Origin: Bacteroidota bacterium
GTDB taxonomy: Bacteria; Bacteroidota; Bacteroidia; 2-12-FULL-35-15
Direction of reading: 5' to 3'
Assembly (NCBI GenBank): GCA_947479085.1
Contig: CANJYB010000009.1
Coordinates: forward strand, 62,001-126,000
Length of the DNA: 64,000 nt
The notes below the pieces were generated by a model that saw nothing but the letters and a program-made list of their open reading frames with translations, did no database searches and had not been told where the DNA came from. Below are positions 6,459-14,059 of the stretch, piece by piece. The stretch's first letter is position 1. Every line of letters starts with the position of its first letter. Position numbers and translations under genes: made by a program.

Positions 6459-7703
6459 TTAAAATGCAGCAATTTTTTCGGACATGTACTGACCCGACTT
6501 AAGCTTGCCAACAATTTTAGAAAATGCATCGATGGTGTAATTTACATCATCCATAGTATGAACTGCAGTTGGGATGATGCGTAAAATAATTACACCTTTA
6601 GGTACCACAGGATATACCACCATAGAACAGAAAATGTTGAAATTTTCTCTTAAATCTAAGATAAGATTGGTAGCTTCCGGTATGGAACCATTCATAAATA
6701 CAGGGGTTACCGGTGAATTGGTTTGACCGATTTCAAAACCCGCAGTACGCAACCCGTTTTGCAATGCACGGGTAATTTCCCATAAACGGTCCTTGTATTC
6801 AGGATGATTACGCATCAGCTCAAGACGTTTTAAAGCACCAACAACCAATGGTAACGGCAATGCTTTTGCAAATATCTGTGAACGCATATTGTAACGAAGG
6901 TATTCCACAATGTGTTCTTCGCTGGAAATAAAACCACCTATCAATGCAAATGATTTTGCAAATGTTCCGAAATAAATATCGATACCATCCTGGCAGCCTT
7001 GTTCCTGGCCTGTCCCTCCACCGGTAGCTCCCATGGTGCCGATGCCATGAGCATCATCTACAAACAAACGGAATTTGTATTTTTTCTTTAATTCTACTAT
7101 TTCTTTCAGTTTTCCCTGGCGGCCACTCATCCCGAATACTCCTTCGGTGATAACAAGGATAGAACCGTTTTGCTCTTCGGCCAGTTTGGTGGCACGTTGC
7201 AATTGTTTTTCGCAATCTTCAATATCGTTGTGTTTGTAAACATAGCGTTTGCCCATGTGGAGACGAACTCCATCCAGAATACATGCATGAGATTCGGCAT
7301 CGTAAACAATAACATCTCTCCTGTCCACCAAACAGTCGATGGCAGAAACCATGGCCTGGTAACCGAAGTTACATAGGATGGTACTTTCCTTATTTACAAA
7401 AGTTGATAATTCTTTTTCCAGTTGCTCGTGTGCATCGGAATTTCCGCTCATCATGCGGGCACCCATTGGCTGAGCAAAACCATATTTAGCACCTGCATCA
7501 GCATCAGCCTTGCGCACTTCAGGGTGATTGGCAAGCCCTAAATAGTTATTTAAACTCCAGTTGAGTCTCATCTTACCACGAAACATCATTCTCGGAGCAA
7601 TATCTCCTTCCAGTTTAGGAAAGGTAAAATATCCATGAGATTCTTTAGCGTGCATCCCGATAGGACCACGGTTTTCTTTAATTTTTTCAAATAAATCTTT
7701 CAT
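6459..7703 (-). CDS. spt: Alpha-oxoamine synthase, serine palmitoyltransferase-like
   Basis: 414 aa PLP enzyme of the alpha-oxoamine synthase family (fold type I). Visible residues: ring-stacking His139 (DAESHAC), Asp216 and His219 in FVDDAHGIG, and Schiff-base Lys250 in GTFAKSFALIGGF. The N-terminal pattern FPKLEGDIAPRMMF and NWSLNNYLGL match the Bacteroidota group that includes serine palmitoyltransferase, the first step of sphingolipid synthesis (serine + acyl-CoA to 3-ketosphinganine). The nearest alternative is 2-amino-3-ketobutyrate CoA ligase. Length and the phylum context favour SPT, but no sphingolipid gene is adjacent. A good TATTTTTG box lies 33 bases upstream of the ATG. Confidence 0.8.
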   Translation of the reverse strand: MKDLFEKIKENRGPIGMHAKESHGYFTFPKLEGDIAPRMMFRGKMRLNWSLNNYLGLANHPEVRKADADAGAKYGFAQPMGARMMSGNSDAHEQLEKELSTFVNKESTILCNFGYQAMVSAIDCLVDRRDVIVYDAESHACILDGVRLHMGKRYVYKHNDIEDCEKQLQRATKLAEEQNGSILVITEGVFGMSGRQGKLKEIVELKKKYKFRLFVDDAHGIGTMGATGGGTGQEQGCQDGIDIYFGTFAKSFALIGGFISSEEHIVEYLRYNMRSQIFAKALPLPLVVGALKRLELMRNHPEYKDRLWEITRALQNGLRTAGFEIGQTNSPVTPVFMNGSIPEATNLILDLRENFNIFCSMVVYPVVPKGVIILRIIPTAVHTMDDVNYTIDAFSKIVGKLKSGQYMSEKIAAF

Positions 7704-7736
7704 ACAATCAAATTTTTAAGCTTTTAAATTTAACTG

Positions 7737-7744
7737 CAAAAATA
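7737..7744 (-). promoter_or_regulatory. -7 promoter box (TATTTTTG) of spt
   Basis: Perfect TAnnTTTG on the minus strand, 33 bases upstream of the ATG at 7703. Confidence 0.6.
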
Positions 7745-7826
7745 ATGTTTTGTAACCTATATTTTGGTGTTTTGTTGAGATAAATCAATAAAACAAGATT
7801 ATGCACTGTATTTCAATCAAAAAACT

Positions 7827-7834
7827 TATCTTTG
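7827..7834 (+). promoter_or_regulatory. -7 promoter box (TATCTTTG) of bamD
   Basis: Perfect TAnnTTTG ten bases before the bamD ATG, leaving only a few bases of leader. Confidence 0.6.
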
Positions 7835-7844
7835 CACTCGTTTT

Positions 7845-8732
7845 ATGCAAAAAAATTACAGAAATATATTATTGGTTATCCTGCTTGCTGGTTTTATCAG
7901 TTCTTGTCATAATCAGGAAAAGGTTTATGAATCGACCGGAGGTAATGGAAAACACAAGCGATTGGACCTAACTTTAGGAAAGTTTAATAAGCTAGTGAAG
8001 AGTTCGGATATGGACGCGAAATATGCGGCTGCGGTGAACTATTTTAAAAAAGAAGATTATTCGAAAGCACTGACCCTGTTTGAAGAGTTGATGAGTGTTT
8101 ATAGAGGTACCGAGAAAGGAGAGGAGGTGCATTATTACTATGCTTATTGTAATTATAACTTGGAGGATTATATCCTTGCCGGATACCAGTTCAGAAACTT
8201 TGCAAAGAACTATCCGAACAGTTCGCATACCGAAGAATGCTCCTTTATGAATGCCTATTGTTTTTATATCAATTCTCCGGAATACAGTCTTGATCAGATA
8301 GACACTAAACTCGCAATAAAAGAATTTCAACAGTTTACCAATAAGTACCCGAAAAGTACGCGGATACCGCAATGCAACGATTTGCTGGATAAGTTAAGGA
8401 GCAAACTGGAACGTAAATCGTATGAAAATGCGATGTTGTATTACAATATGAGCGACTATAAAGCGGCAATCACTGCATTGGGAAACCATTTGAAAGATTT
8501 TACAGGTTCGAAACATACAGAAGAAATCAGTTATAAAATTATTCGTTCCTATTACCTGCTGGCGCTTAACAGTATTGAATCGAAAAAGCAGGAGCGTTTT
8601 AAAGGTGCTTGTGATGCATATCTGAAATTTGTGGATACTTATCCACAAAGCGAATACCTGAAGGATGCCGAAATGGTATATACCAGTGCCCTTAAAAACC
8701 TTGAAAAGTATAATAAGACGACTTCGTTGTAA
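7845..8732 (+). CDS. bamD: Outer-membrane assembly lipoprotein BamD
   Basis: 295 aa. Lipoprotein signal with lipobox GFISSC (Cys21), then TPR-like helical hairpins: KYAAAVNYFKKEDYSKALTL, a YYAYCNYNLEDYILAGYQF unit, and repeats ending in YPNS/YPKS/YPQS (xNYPxS), characteristic of BamD/ComL. It acts at the periplasmic face of the outer membrane in the BAM complex that folds beta-barrel proteins, many of which are encoded in this window. First gene of the conserved block bamD-rpoZ-coaBC-DUF4835-recN. Confidence 0.92.
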   Translation: MQKNYRNILLVILLAGFISSCHNQEKVYESTGGNGKHKRLDLTLGKFNKLVKSSDMDAKYAAAVNYFKKEDYSKALTLFEELMSVYRGTEKGEEVHYYYAYCNYNLEDYILAGYQFRNFAKNYPNSSHTEECSFMNAYCFYINSPEYSLDQIDTKLAIKEFQQFTNKYPKSTRIPQCNDLLDKLRSKLERKSYENAMLYYNMSDYKAAITALGNHLKDFTGSKHTEEISYKIIRSYYLLALNSIESKKQERFKGACDAYLKFVDTYPQSEYLKDAEMVYTSALKNLEKYNKTTSL

Positions 8733-8844
8733 GGTTACTAAGAATCAAATTGAAAGAACAAAGTACTAAGTATAACACAAAGGCAGAGAGAATCCTGATA
8801 TTGAAAATTAAAAAACAAATCAATAAATAATAATAAAACAAACA

Positions 8845-9174
8845 ATGGACTACAAAAAAACAACAGCAGACTTAACTACAACAACACGTGATTTAAGAAG
8901 CCTTGATGGAAAGACCGGAAATATTTACGAAAGTATTGCCATCATTTCGAAACGCGCTAACCAAATCAGTTCTGAAATTAAAGAAGAGTTGACGAATAAA
9001 TTAGCTGAGTTTGCAACCAATGTGGATAACCTTGAAGAAATATTTGAAAACCGTGAGCAGATAGAAATATCTAAGTTTTACGAGCGTTTACCAAAACCAT
9101 CTTTGATTGCTATTCAGGAATTTTTTGATGATAAAATTTATTCACGTAACCCTAACGCTGAGGTTCAGAAATAA
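8845..9174 (+). CDS. rpoZ: RNA polymerase omega subunit
   Basis: 109 aa. Matches the Bacteroidota omega subunit: N-terminal region with RDLRSLDGKTGNIYESIAI followed by ISKRANQIS, the helix that contacts the beta-prime subunit, and a longer acidic C-terminal half than E. coli omega. It helps assemble and stabilise RNA polymerase. It lies between bamD and coaBC as in many relatives. A 112-bp spacer precedes it, containing the motifs ACACAAAG and GCAGAG but no clear TAnnTTTG box. Confidence 0.88.
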   Translation: MDYKKTTADLTTTTRDLRSLDGKTGNIYESIAIISKRANQISSEIKEELTNKLAEFATNVDNLEEIFENREQIEISKFYERLPKPSLIAIQEFFDDKIYSRNPNAEVQK

Positions 9175-9243
9175 AAAAAATCAGTATTGCGAATCTGCAT
9201 GAACGATTGCTTCATGACTGGATTCGCAATCCTGAATTAAATA

Positions 9244-10449
9244 ATGATGCTGCGCAATAAAAATATTATTGTTGGTGTAACAGGCAGTATAGCTGCTTAC
9301 AAATCAGCATTTTTAGTTCGCCTGCTTGTAAAAGCGGGTGCAAACGTGAAGGTTATTATGACCCCGAGCGCAACAGCATTTATTACCCCACTAACACTTT
9401 CCACGCTTTCCAAAAATCCTATACTTATTGAGTTGTCAAAAGAATCAGGCGATTGGAATAACCATGTAGATTTAGGTCTTTGGGCAGATGCAATAGTAAT
9501 AGCACCTGCATCTGCCAATACGATTGCAAAAATGGCAAACGGATTGTGTGATAATCTTCTGCTTGCAGTTTATTTATCTGCCCGTTGCAAGGTGTTTGTT
9601 GCTCCTGCAATGGATGTGGATATGTATAAGCATAAATCAACCTTAGCTAACCTTAGCAAGCTTGTTTCGTATGAAAATGAAATTATCCAGCCGGAAACAG
9701 GTGAATTGGCGAGTGGTTTAATGGGAGAAGGAAGAATGGCAGAGCCGGAAGGAATTATTTCTGTTTTGGAAAATGAAATCGGAGCTAACCTTCCTTTGAA
9801 AGGGAAGTCAGCATTGGTAACAGCAGGTCCCACTTATGAAGCCATTGACCCTGTACGTTTTATTGGTAATCATTCTTCAGGTAAAATGGGTATTGCAATA
9901 GCAAACGAACTGGCCAAACAAGGAGCGGAAGTGGTGTTGGTTTGTGGTCCGACAGCCATACCAAATGATTTTAATCCACTAATTGTTCGCCTAGATGTGA
10001 CATCTGCAGCGGACGTTTATGAGAAATGCAAAATCTATTTTAATCTTTGCGACATTGCCATACTATCAGCTGCAGTGGCTGATTTTAAACCAGCAGAAGT
10101 TGCCGGACAGAAAATAAAAAAAACAAATGCTTCGAAAACAATTGAACTTGTTCCGACAATAGATACACTTTCAGAATTAGGGAAGATAAAAAAGGAAAAT
10201 CAGGTATTGGTTGGTTTTGCTTTGGAAACGGAGAACGAAATTGAAAATGCCAAAGCAAAAATAAAAAGTAAAAATCTTGATTTGATCGTTCTGAATTCTT
10301 TAAATGACAGCGGTGCAGGATTTAAAGGTGATTCGAATAAAGTTACGATTATTGACAAACACAATAAAATTGTTACTTTTGGACTTAAGAAAAAAACAGA
10401 AGTAGCGAAAGATATAATAGCAGAGATTGTAAAACTTCTGCCAAATTAA
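9244..10449 (+). CDS. coaBC: CoaBC phosphopantothenoylcysteine decarboxylase / phosphopantothenate-cysteine ligase
   Basis: 401 aa bifunctional enzyme making 4-phosphopantetheine in CoA synthesis. The N-terminal flavoprotein decarboxylase half (to about 180) shows GVTGSIAAYKS, the catalytic His in NNHVDLGLWAD, PASANTIAKMANG, and PAMDVDMY, where E. coli has Asn in PAMN; Asp at this site is usual for this phylum. The C-terminal CoaB half begins around 185 with GKSALVTAGPTYEAIDPVRF and FIGNHSSGKMG. The start has two adjacent ATG codons (9244 and 9247), and either is possible. Confidence 0.93.
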   Translation: MMLRNKNIIVGVTGSIAAYKSAFLVRLLVKAGANVKVIMTPSATAFITPLTLSTLSKNPILIELSKESGDWNNHVDLGLWADAIVIAPASANTIAKMANGLCDNLLLAVYLSARCKVFVAPAMDVDMYKHKSTLANLSKLVSYENEIIQPETGELASGLMGEGRMAEPEGIISVLENEIGANLPLKGKSALVTAGPTYEAIDPVRFIGNHSSGKMGIAIANELAKQGAEVVLVCGPTAIPNDFNPLIVRLDVTSAADVYEKCKIYFNLCDIAILSAAVADFKPAEVAGQKIKKTNASKTIELVPTIDTLSELGKIKKENQVLVGFALETENEIENAKAKIKSKNLDLIVLNSLNDSGAGFKGDSNKVTIIDKHNKIVTFGLKKKTEVAKDIIAEIVKLLPN

Positions 10450-10471
10450 AGGAACTAAATACAAACTATTT

Positions 10472-11368
10472 GTGCGCAAAATAAATTTAATCATATTCTT
10501 ACTATCCACCGTAAATGTATTGTGCGGGCAGGAATTGAATTGTAAAGTCACCATTAATACCGACCAGATATCGGCAAGTGATAAACGTGTTTATGATGTT
10601 CTGAAAACGGCCGTTTTTGAATTTATGAATAACAGAAAATGGACGAATGATGTTTTCAGGACAGAAGAAAGAATAGATTGTAATATATTAATTAGTATAT
10701 CCGAACGACCTTCTACTGACAAATTTACAGCAACCATACAAGTGGCTGCTAACCGTCCGGTTTACAAGTCGTCTTATAATTCCCCTTTATTAAATTATAA
10801 TGATAAGGAATTTACCTTTACTTATATTGAAAATCAAACATTGGATTTTTCAGAGTCTTCCAACCTTTCCAACCTGACCTCGGTGTTGGGTTATTATGCG
10901 TATTTAATTATAGGAATGCATTATGATACTTTTTCATTGAATGGTGGAACAACTTATCTTCAAAAGGCGTTGGCTGTGGTAAACAATGCACAGAGTGCTG
11001 ATGAAAAAGGATGGAAAGCATATGACGCAACAAAAAACCGCTATTGGTTAATAAATAATTATATGGATGCCTCGTTTATTCCGCTTCGCGAATGTATGTA
11101 TAACTACCACAGAAAAGGACTGGATATAATGGCTGATAACAAAGAGAGTGGGAGGGCTGCCATATTGGAAAGTCTTACGAAATTAAAAGATGTACATCAG
11201 GCGAAGCCACTTTCATTTAACCTCCAGGTGTTTTTTATTGCCAAATCAGAGGAATTGATTAATATTTTTTCAGGAGGATTTCCGGATGAAAAAGCGAAAG
11301 TGATGGAAACACTCAATGAGATAGACCCAACCAATAGTAATAAGTATCAAAAGATACTGAACCAATAA
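10472..11368 (+). CDS. DUF4835 family secreted protein
   Basis: 298 aa with a GTG start 22 bp after coaBC and a signal peptide of about 19 residues ending NVLCGQ. The mature part begins ELNCKVTINTDQISASDKRVYD, the usual opening of DUF4835, and contains SYNSPLLNYNDKEFTFTY. The family lies between coaBC and recN across Bacteroidota and has no known activity. Location is periplasmic or outer-membrane associated from the signal peptide. The terminator at 11398-11424 ends this transcription unit before recN. Confidence 0.85.
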   Translation: MRKINLIIFLLSTVNVLCGQELNCKVTINTDQISASDKRVYDVLKTAVFEFMNNRKWTNDVFRTEERIDCNILISISERPSTDKFTATIQVAANRPVYKSSYNSPLLNYNDKEFTFTYIENQTLDFSESSNLSNLTSVLGYYAYLIIGMHYDTFSLNGGTTYLQKALAVVNNAQSADEKGWKAYDATKNRYWLINNYMDASFIPLRECMYNYHRKGLDIMADNKESGRAAILESLTKLKDVHQAKPLSFNLQVFFIAKSEELINIFSGGFPDEKAKVMETLNEIDPTNSNKYQKILNQ

Positions 11369-11397
11369 ATTTATTTTCTCTTTATTTTTTCACTTCC

Positions 11398-11424
11398 TCC
11401 CGCCTGTGCGGGATTATTTTTTTT
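11398..11424 (+). terminator. Intrinsic terminator after DUF4835 gene
   Basis: TCCCGC/GCGGGA stem with a four-base loop (11398-11413) followed by a T-rich tail. It separates the bamD-DUF4835 block from recN. Confidence 0.75.
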
Positions 11425-11452
11425 AATTTAGCAACTCAGATAATCAGAAATT

Positions 11453-13108
11453 ATGCTTCATCATTTGTCCATACAGAATTATGCATTGATAGATCAGCTT
11501 GAAATTGATTTTTCAGGTGGTTTAACCATTATTACGGGAGAGACAGGTGCAGGTAAATCCATCCTTTTGGGGGCACTTGGGTTGATTGCGGGAAGCAGGT
11601 CAGATACTCAATCTCTTCAGGATAAAACAAAAAAATGCATAGTAGAAGTTTCGTTCAATATAAAAGATTACTCATTAAACGATTTTTTTACGGATAATGA
11701 ATTGGATTACGAAACTACCACTACCATCAGAAGAGAGATAACTCCTGAAGGCAAATCGCGTGCGTTTATTAATGATACTCCGGTAACCCTTTCTCAGTTA
11801 AAAGAACTGGCTTCCTATTTAATAGATATTCATTCACAACATGAAACACTTTCGTTAAATGCAAGTGAATTTCAGCTTTCAGTAGTGGATGCTTTTGCAA
11901 ATCATCCGGAATTAATTAACGAGTATGGAGAGAGTTTTAAACAATTCAAAGTACTTGAAAGAAAATTAAATGAACTTACTGAAAAGGAAATACAGGCAAA
12001 GAAAGAACTTGATTATTTCCAGTTTCAGTTTAATGAACTGGAAGATGCCAACCTGAAGGGAGATGAGCAAATAAAACTGGAACAAGAACTCGAGACTTTA
12101 AATAATGCGGAAGAAATAAAATTGAATCTGTCTAAAGCAGCATTTGGGCTGAACGGAGGAGAACAAAATTTACTTTCTTCGCTGAATGAAATAAAAATAT
12201 TACTTGCATCTTTTGCCAAATTTAAGCCGGAAATAAATGAGTTGAGCACAAGGCTGAATAGTTCTTTTATTGAATTAAAAGATATATCGAATGAACTGGA
12301 AAACCTGGAGCAGGATATAGTATACGACCCGAAACGTATTGAAGAGCTTACGGTTCGCCTGGATGAAATCTATCGCCTGCAACAAAAGCACCAGGTAAAG
12401 AGCATTGAGGAACTGATACAGATTAAGGATGAGTTGAGTAATAAACTGCTTGATTTTTCTTCACTGGAAGCAGAAATAGAAAAAGTAAAAAAGGAAGTAT
12501 CCCTTATGGAAAAAGCATTGCAGACTTCAGCAAAAAAGATTTCTGCTAACAGGAAAAAGGTATTACCAAAAATTGAAAAAGAAATCGCTTCCCTTTTATC
12601 CTCCTTGTCTATGCCCAATGCCCAATTGAGGATTGAGCATACAGAAACAAGTGTCTTGGCAAAAAACGGATTGGATAAAATTAATTTTCTTTTCTCGGCC
12701 AATAAAGGAAGTGATTTTAAGGAACTGAACAAAGTGGCGTCAGGAGGGGAGTTGTCACGCTTAATGCTAAGTATTAAATCGTTAATAGCTCAACTAACAG
12801 CATTGCCTACCATTATTTTTGACGAGATTGATACAGGAGTGTCGGGTGATGTAGCAGATAAGGTGGGTAGCATTATGAACCAGATGGCAAAAGCGATGCA
12901 GGTAATAACCATAACCCATTTGCCACAGATAGCCAGCAAAGGAGCCTCTCATTTGTTTGTTTATAAGGAAGAAAAAAACAATAAAACTTTCAGTAATATT
13001 AAGAAACTTTCGGCAGAAGAAAGGGTAGGGGAAATAGCAAAAATGCTGAGTACAGGAACACCATCAGCTGCTGCCATAAGTAATGCAAAAGAACTGCTTA
13101 AAGCTTAA
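11453..13108 (+). CDS. recN: DNA repair protein RecN
   Basis: 551 aa SMC-like ATPase. Walker A GETGAGKS at 29-36, long central coiled coil (about 155-370, many Glu/Lys/Leu heptads such as EKEIQAKKELDYFQF), ABC signature KVASGGELSRLML, and Walker B IIFDEIDTGVSG near the C-terminus. RecN gathers broken DNA ends during recombinational repair and acts on the nucleoid. Length and domain order are normal. It is followed 59 bp later by fabI in the same direction. Confidence 0.94.
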   Translation: MLHHLSIQNYALIDQLEIDFSGGLTIITGETGAGKSILLGALGLIAGSRSDTQSLQDKTKKCIVEVSFNIKDYSLNDFFTDNELDYETTTTIRREITPEGKSRAFINDTPVTLSQLKELASYLIDIHSQHETLSLNASEFQLSVVDAFANHPELINEYGESFKQFKVLERKLNELTEKEIQAKKELDYFQFQFNELEDANLKGDEQIKLEQELETLNNAEEIKLNLSKAAFGLNGGEQNLLSSLNEIKILLASFAKFKPEINELSTRLNSSFIELKDISNELENLEQDIVYDPKRIEELTVRLDEIYRLQQKHQVKSIEELIQIKDELSNKLLDFSSLEAEIEKVKKEVSLMEKALQTSAKKISANRKKVLPKIEKEIASLLSSLSMPNAQLRIEHTETSVLAKNGLDKINFLFSANKGSDFKELNKVASGGELSRLMLSIKSLIAQLTALPTIIFDEIDTGVSGDVADKVGSIMNQMAKAMQVITITHLPQIASKGASHLFVYKEEKNNKTFSNIKKLSAEERVGEIAKMLSTGTPSAAAISNAKELLKA

Positions 13109-13167
13109 ACTAATTGTTACATTTGCAATGTAATTCAGAATCATAATTTTAAATAACAAATTGAACT

Positions 13168-13983
13168 ATGGCGTATAATTTATTAAAAGGAAAAAGAGGA
13201 ATCATTACCGGGGCATTGGACGAAAATTCAATTGCCTGGAAAGTAGCAGAAAAGGCTCATGAAGAAGGAGCAACATTTGTATTGACAAATGCCCCTATTG
13301 CAATGAGAATGGGAGAAATAAAGAAACTGGCTGAAAAGACAAATTCAGAAATCATTCCGGCAGATGCAACCAATGTGGATGAGTTGACTAACCTGTTTAT
13401 TAAATCTCAGGAAGTGCTGGGTGGGAAAATAGATTTTGTGTTGCATTCCATCGGTATGAGTGTAAATATCCGTAAGAACATTCCATATACAGAATTGAAC
13501 TACGATTATTTTGCAAAAGGTATTGATGTGTCCGCATTTTCACTTCATAAAATGCTAAGTGTTGCAAAAAAACTGGATGCGATTAATGAATGGGGGTCGG
13601 TGGTTGCACTTACTTATATGGCAGCACAGCGGACTTATCCGTTTTATACTGACATGGCGGATATCAAAGCGATGCTGGAATCCATTACCAGAAGTTTCGG
13701 ATATCATTATGGATTGGATAAAAAGGTACGTATCAATACCATTTCACAGTCTCCTACCAAAACCACTGCAGGTAGTGGAATAAAGGGATTCGGAGATTTT
13801 TATGATTATGCGGATAAGATTGCTCCTCTTGGAAATGCTTCTGCTGAGGCATGTGCAGACTATTGTATTTCCTTATTTTCGGATTTGACTAAAATGGTTA
13901 CCATGCAGAACTTGTATCATGATGGAGGATATTCAACCACCGGTATCAGTGCCGTGGTGATGGAAGAATTAGCGAAATCTTAA
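13168..13983 (+). CDS. fabI: Enoyl-ACP reductase FabI
   Basis: 271 aa SDR-type enoyl-[acyl carrier protein] reductase, the last reduction in each fatty-acid elongation cycle. N-terminal cofactor motif GIITGALDENSIAWK matches the FabI pattern with the short insertion. Catalytic residues are Tyr150, Tyr160 and Lys167, giving the FabI Y-x6-K spacing (Y160 TDMADI K167) that differs from classic SDRs. HSIGMS precedes it. It ends at a symmetrical terminator shared with the converging cphA. Confidence 0.92.
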   Translation: MAYNLLKGKRGIITGALDENSIAWKVAEKAHEEGATFVLTNAPIAMRMGEIKKLAEKTNSEIIPADATNVDELTNLFIKSQEVLGGKIDFVLHSIGMSVNIRKNIPYTELNYDYFAKGIDVSAFSLHKMLSVAKKLDAINEWGSVVALTYMAAQRTYPFYTDMADIKAMLESITRSFGYHYGLDKKVRINTISQSPTKTTAGSGIKGFGDFYDYADKIAPLGNASAEACADYCISLFSDLTKMVTMQNLYHDGGYSTTGISAVVMEELAKS

Positions 13984-14000
13984 TTAGAATTTTTTAAAAT

Positions 14001-14036
14001 AAAAAGCGGGAGATAATTTTTTATCTCCCGCTTTTT
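14001..14036. terminator. Bidirectional terminator fabI/cphA
   Basis: Perfect 16-bp inverted repeat (14001-14016 with 14021-14036), A run on one side, T run on the other, four-base loop, between convergent genes. Confidence 0.85.
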
Positions 14037-14059
14037 TATTGAATTAACTTTAAGGGGAA

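Noticed and set aside
6459-7703. 2-amino-3-ketobutyrate CoA ligase (Kbl)
   Set aside because: Fold is shared, but the N-terminal pattern matches the Bacteroidota serine palmitoyltransferase group and there is no threonine dehydrogenase nearby. It remains a possibility.
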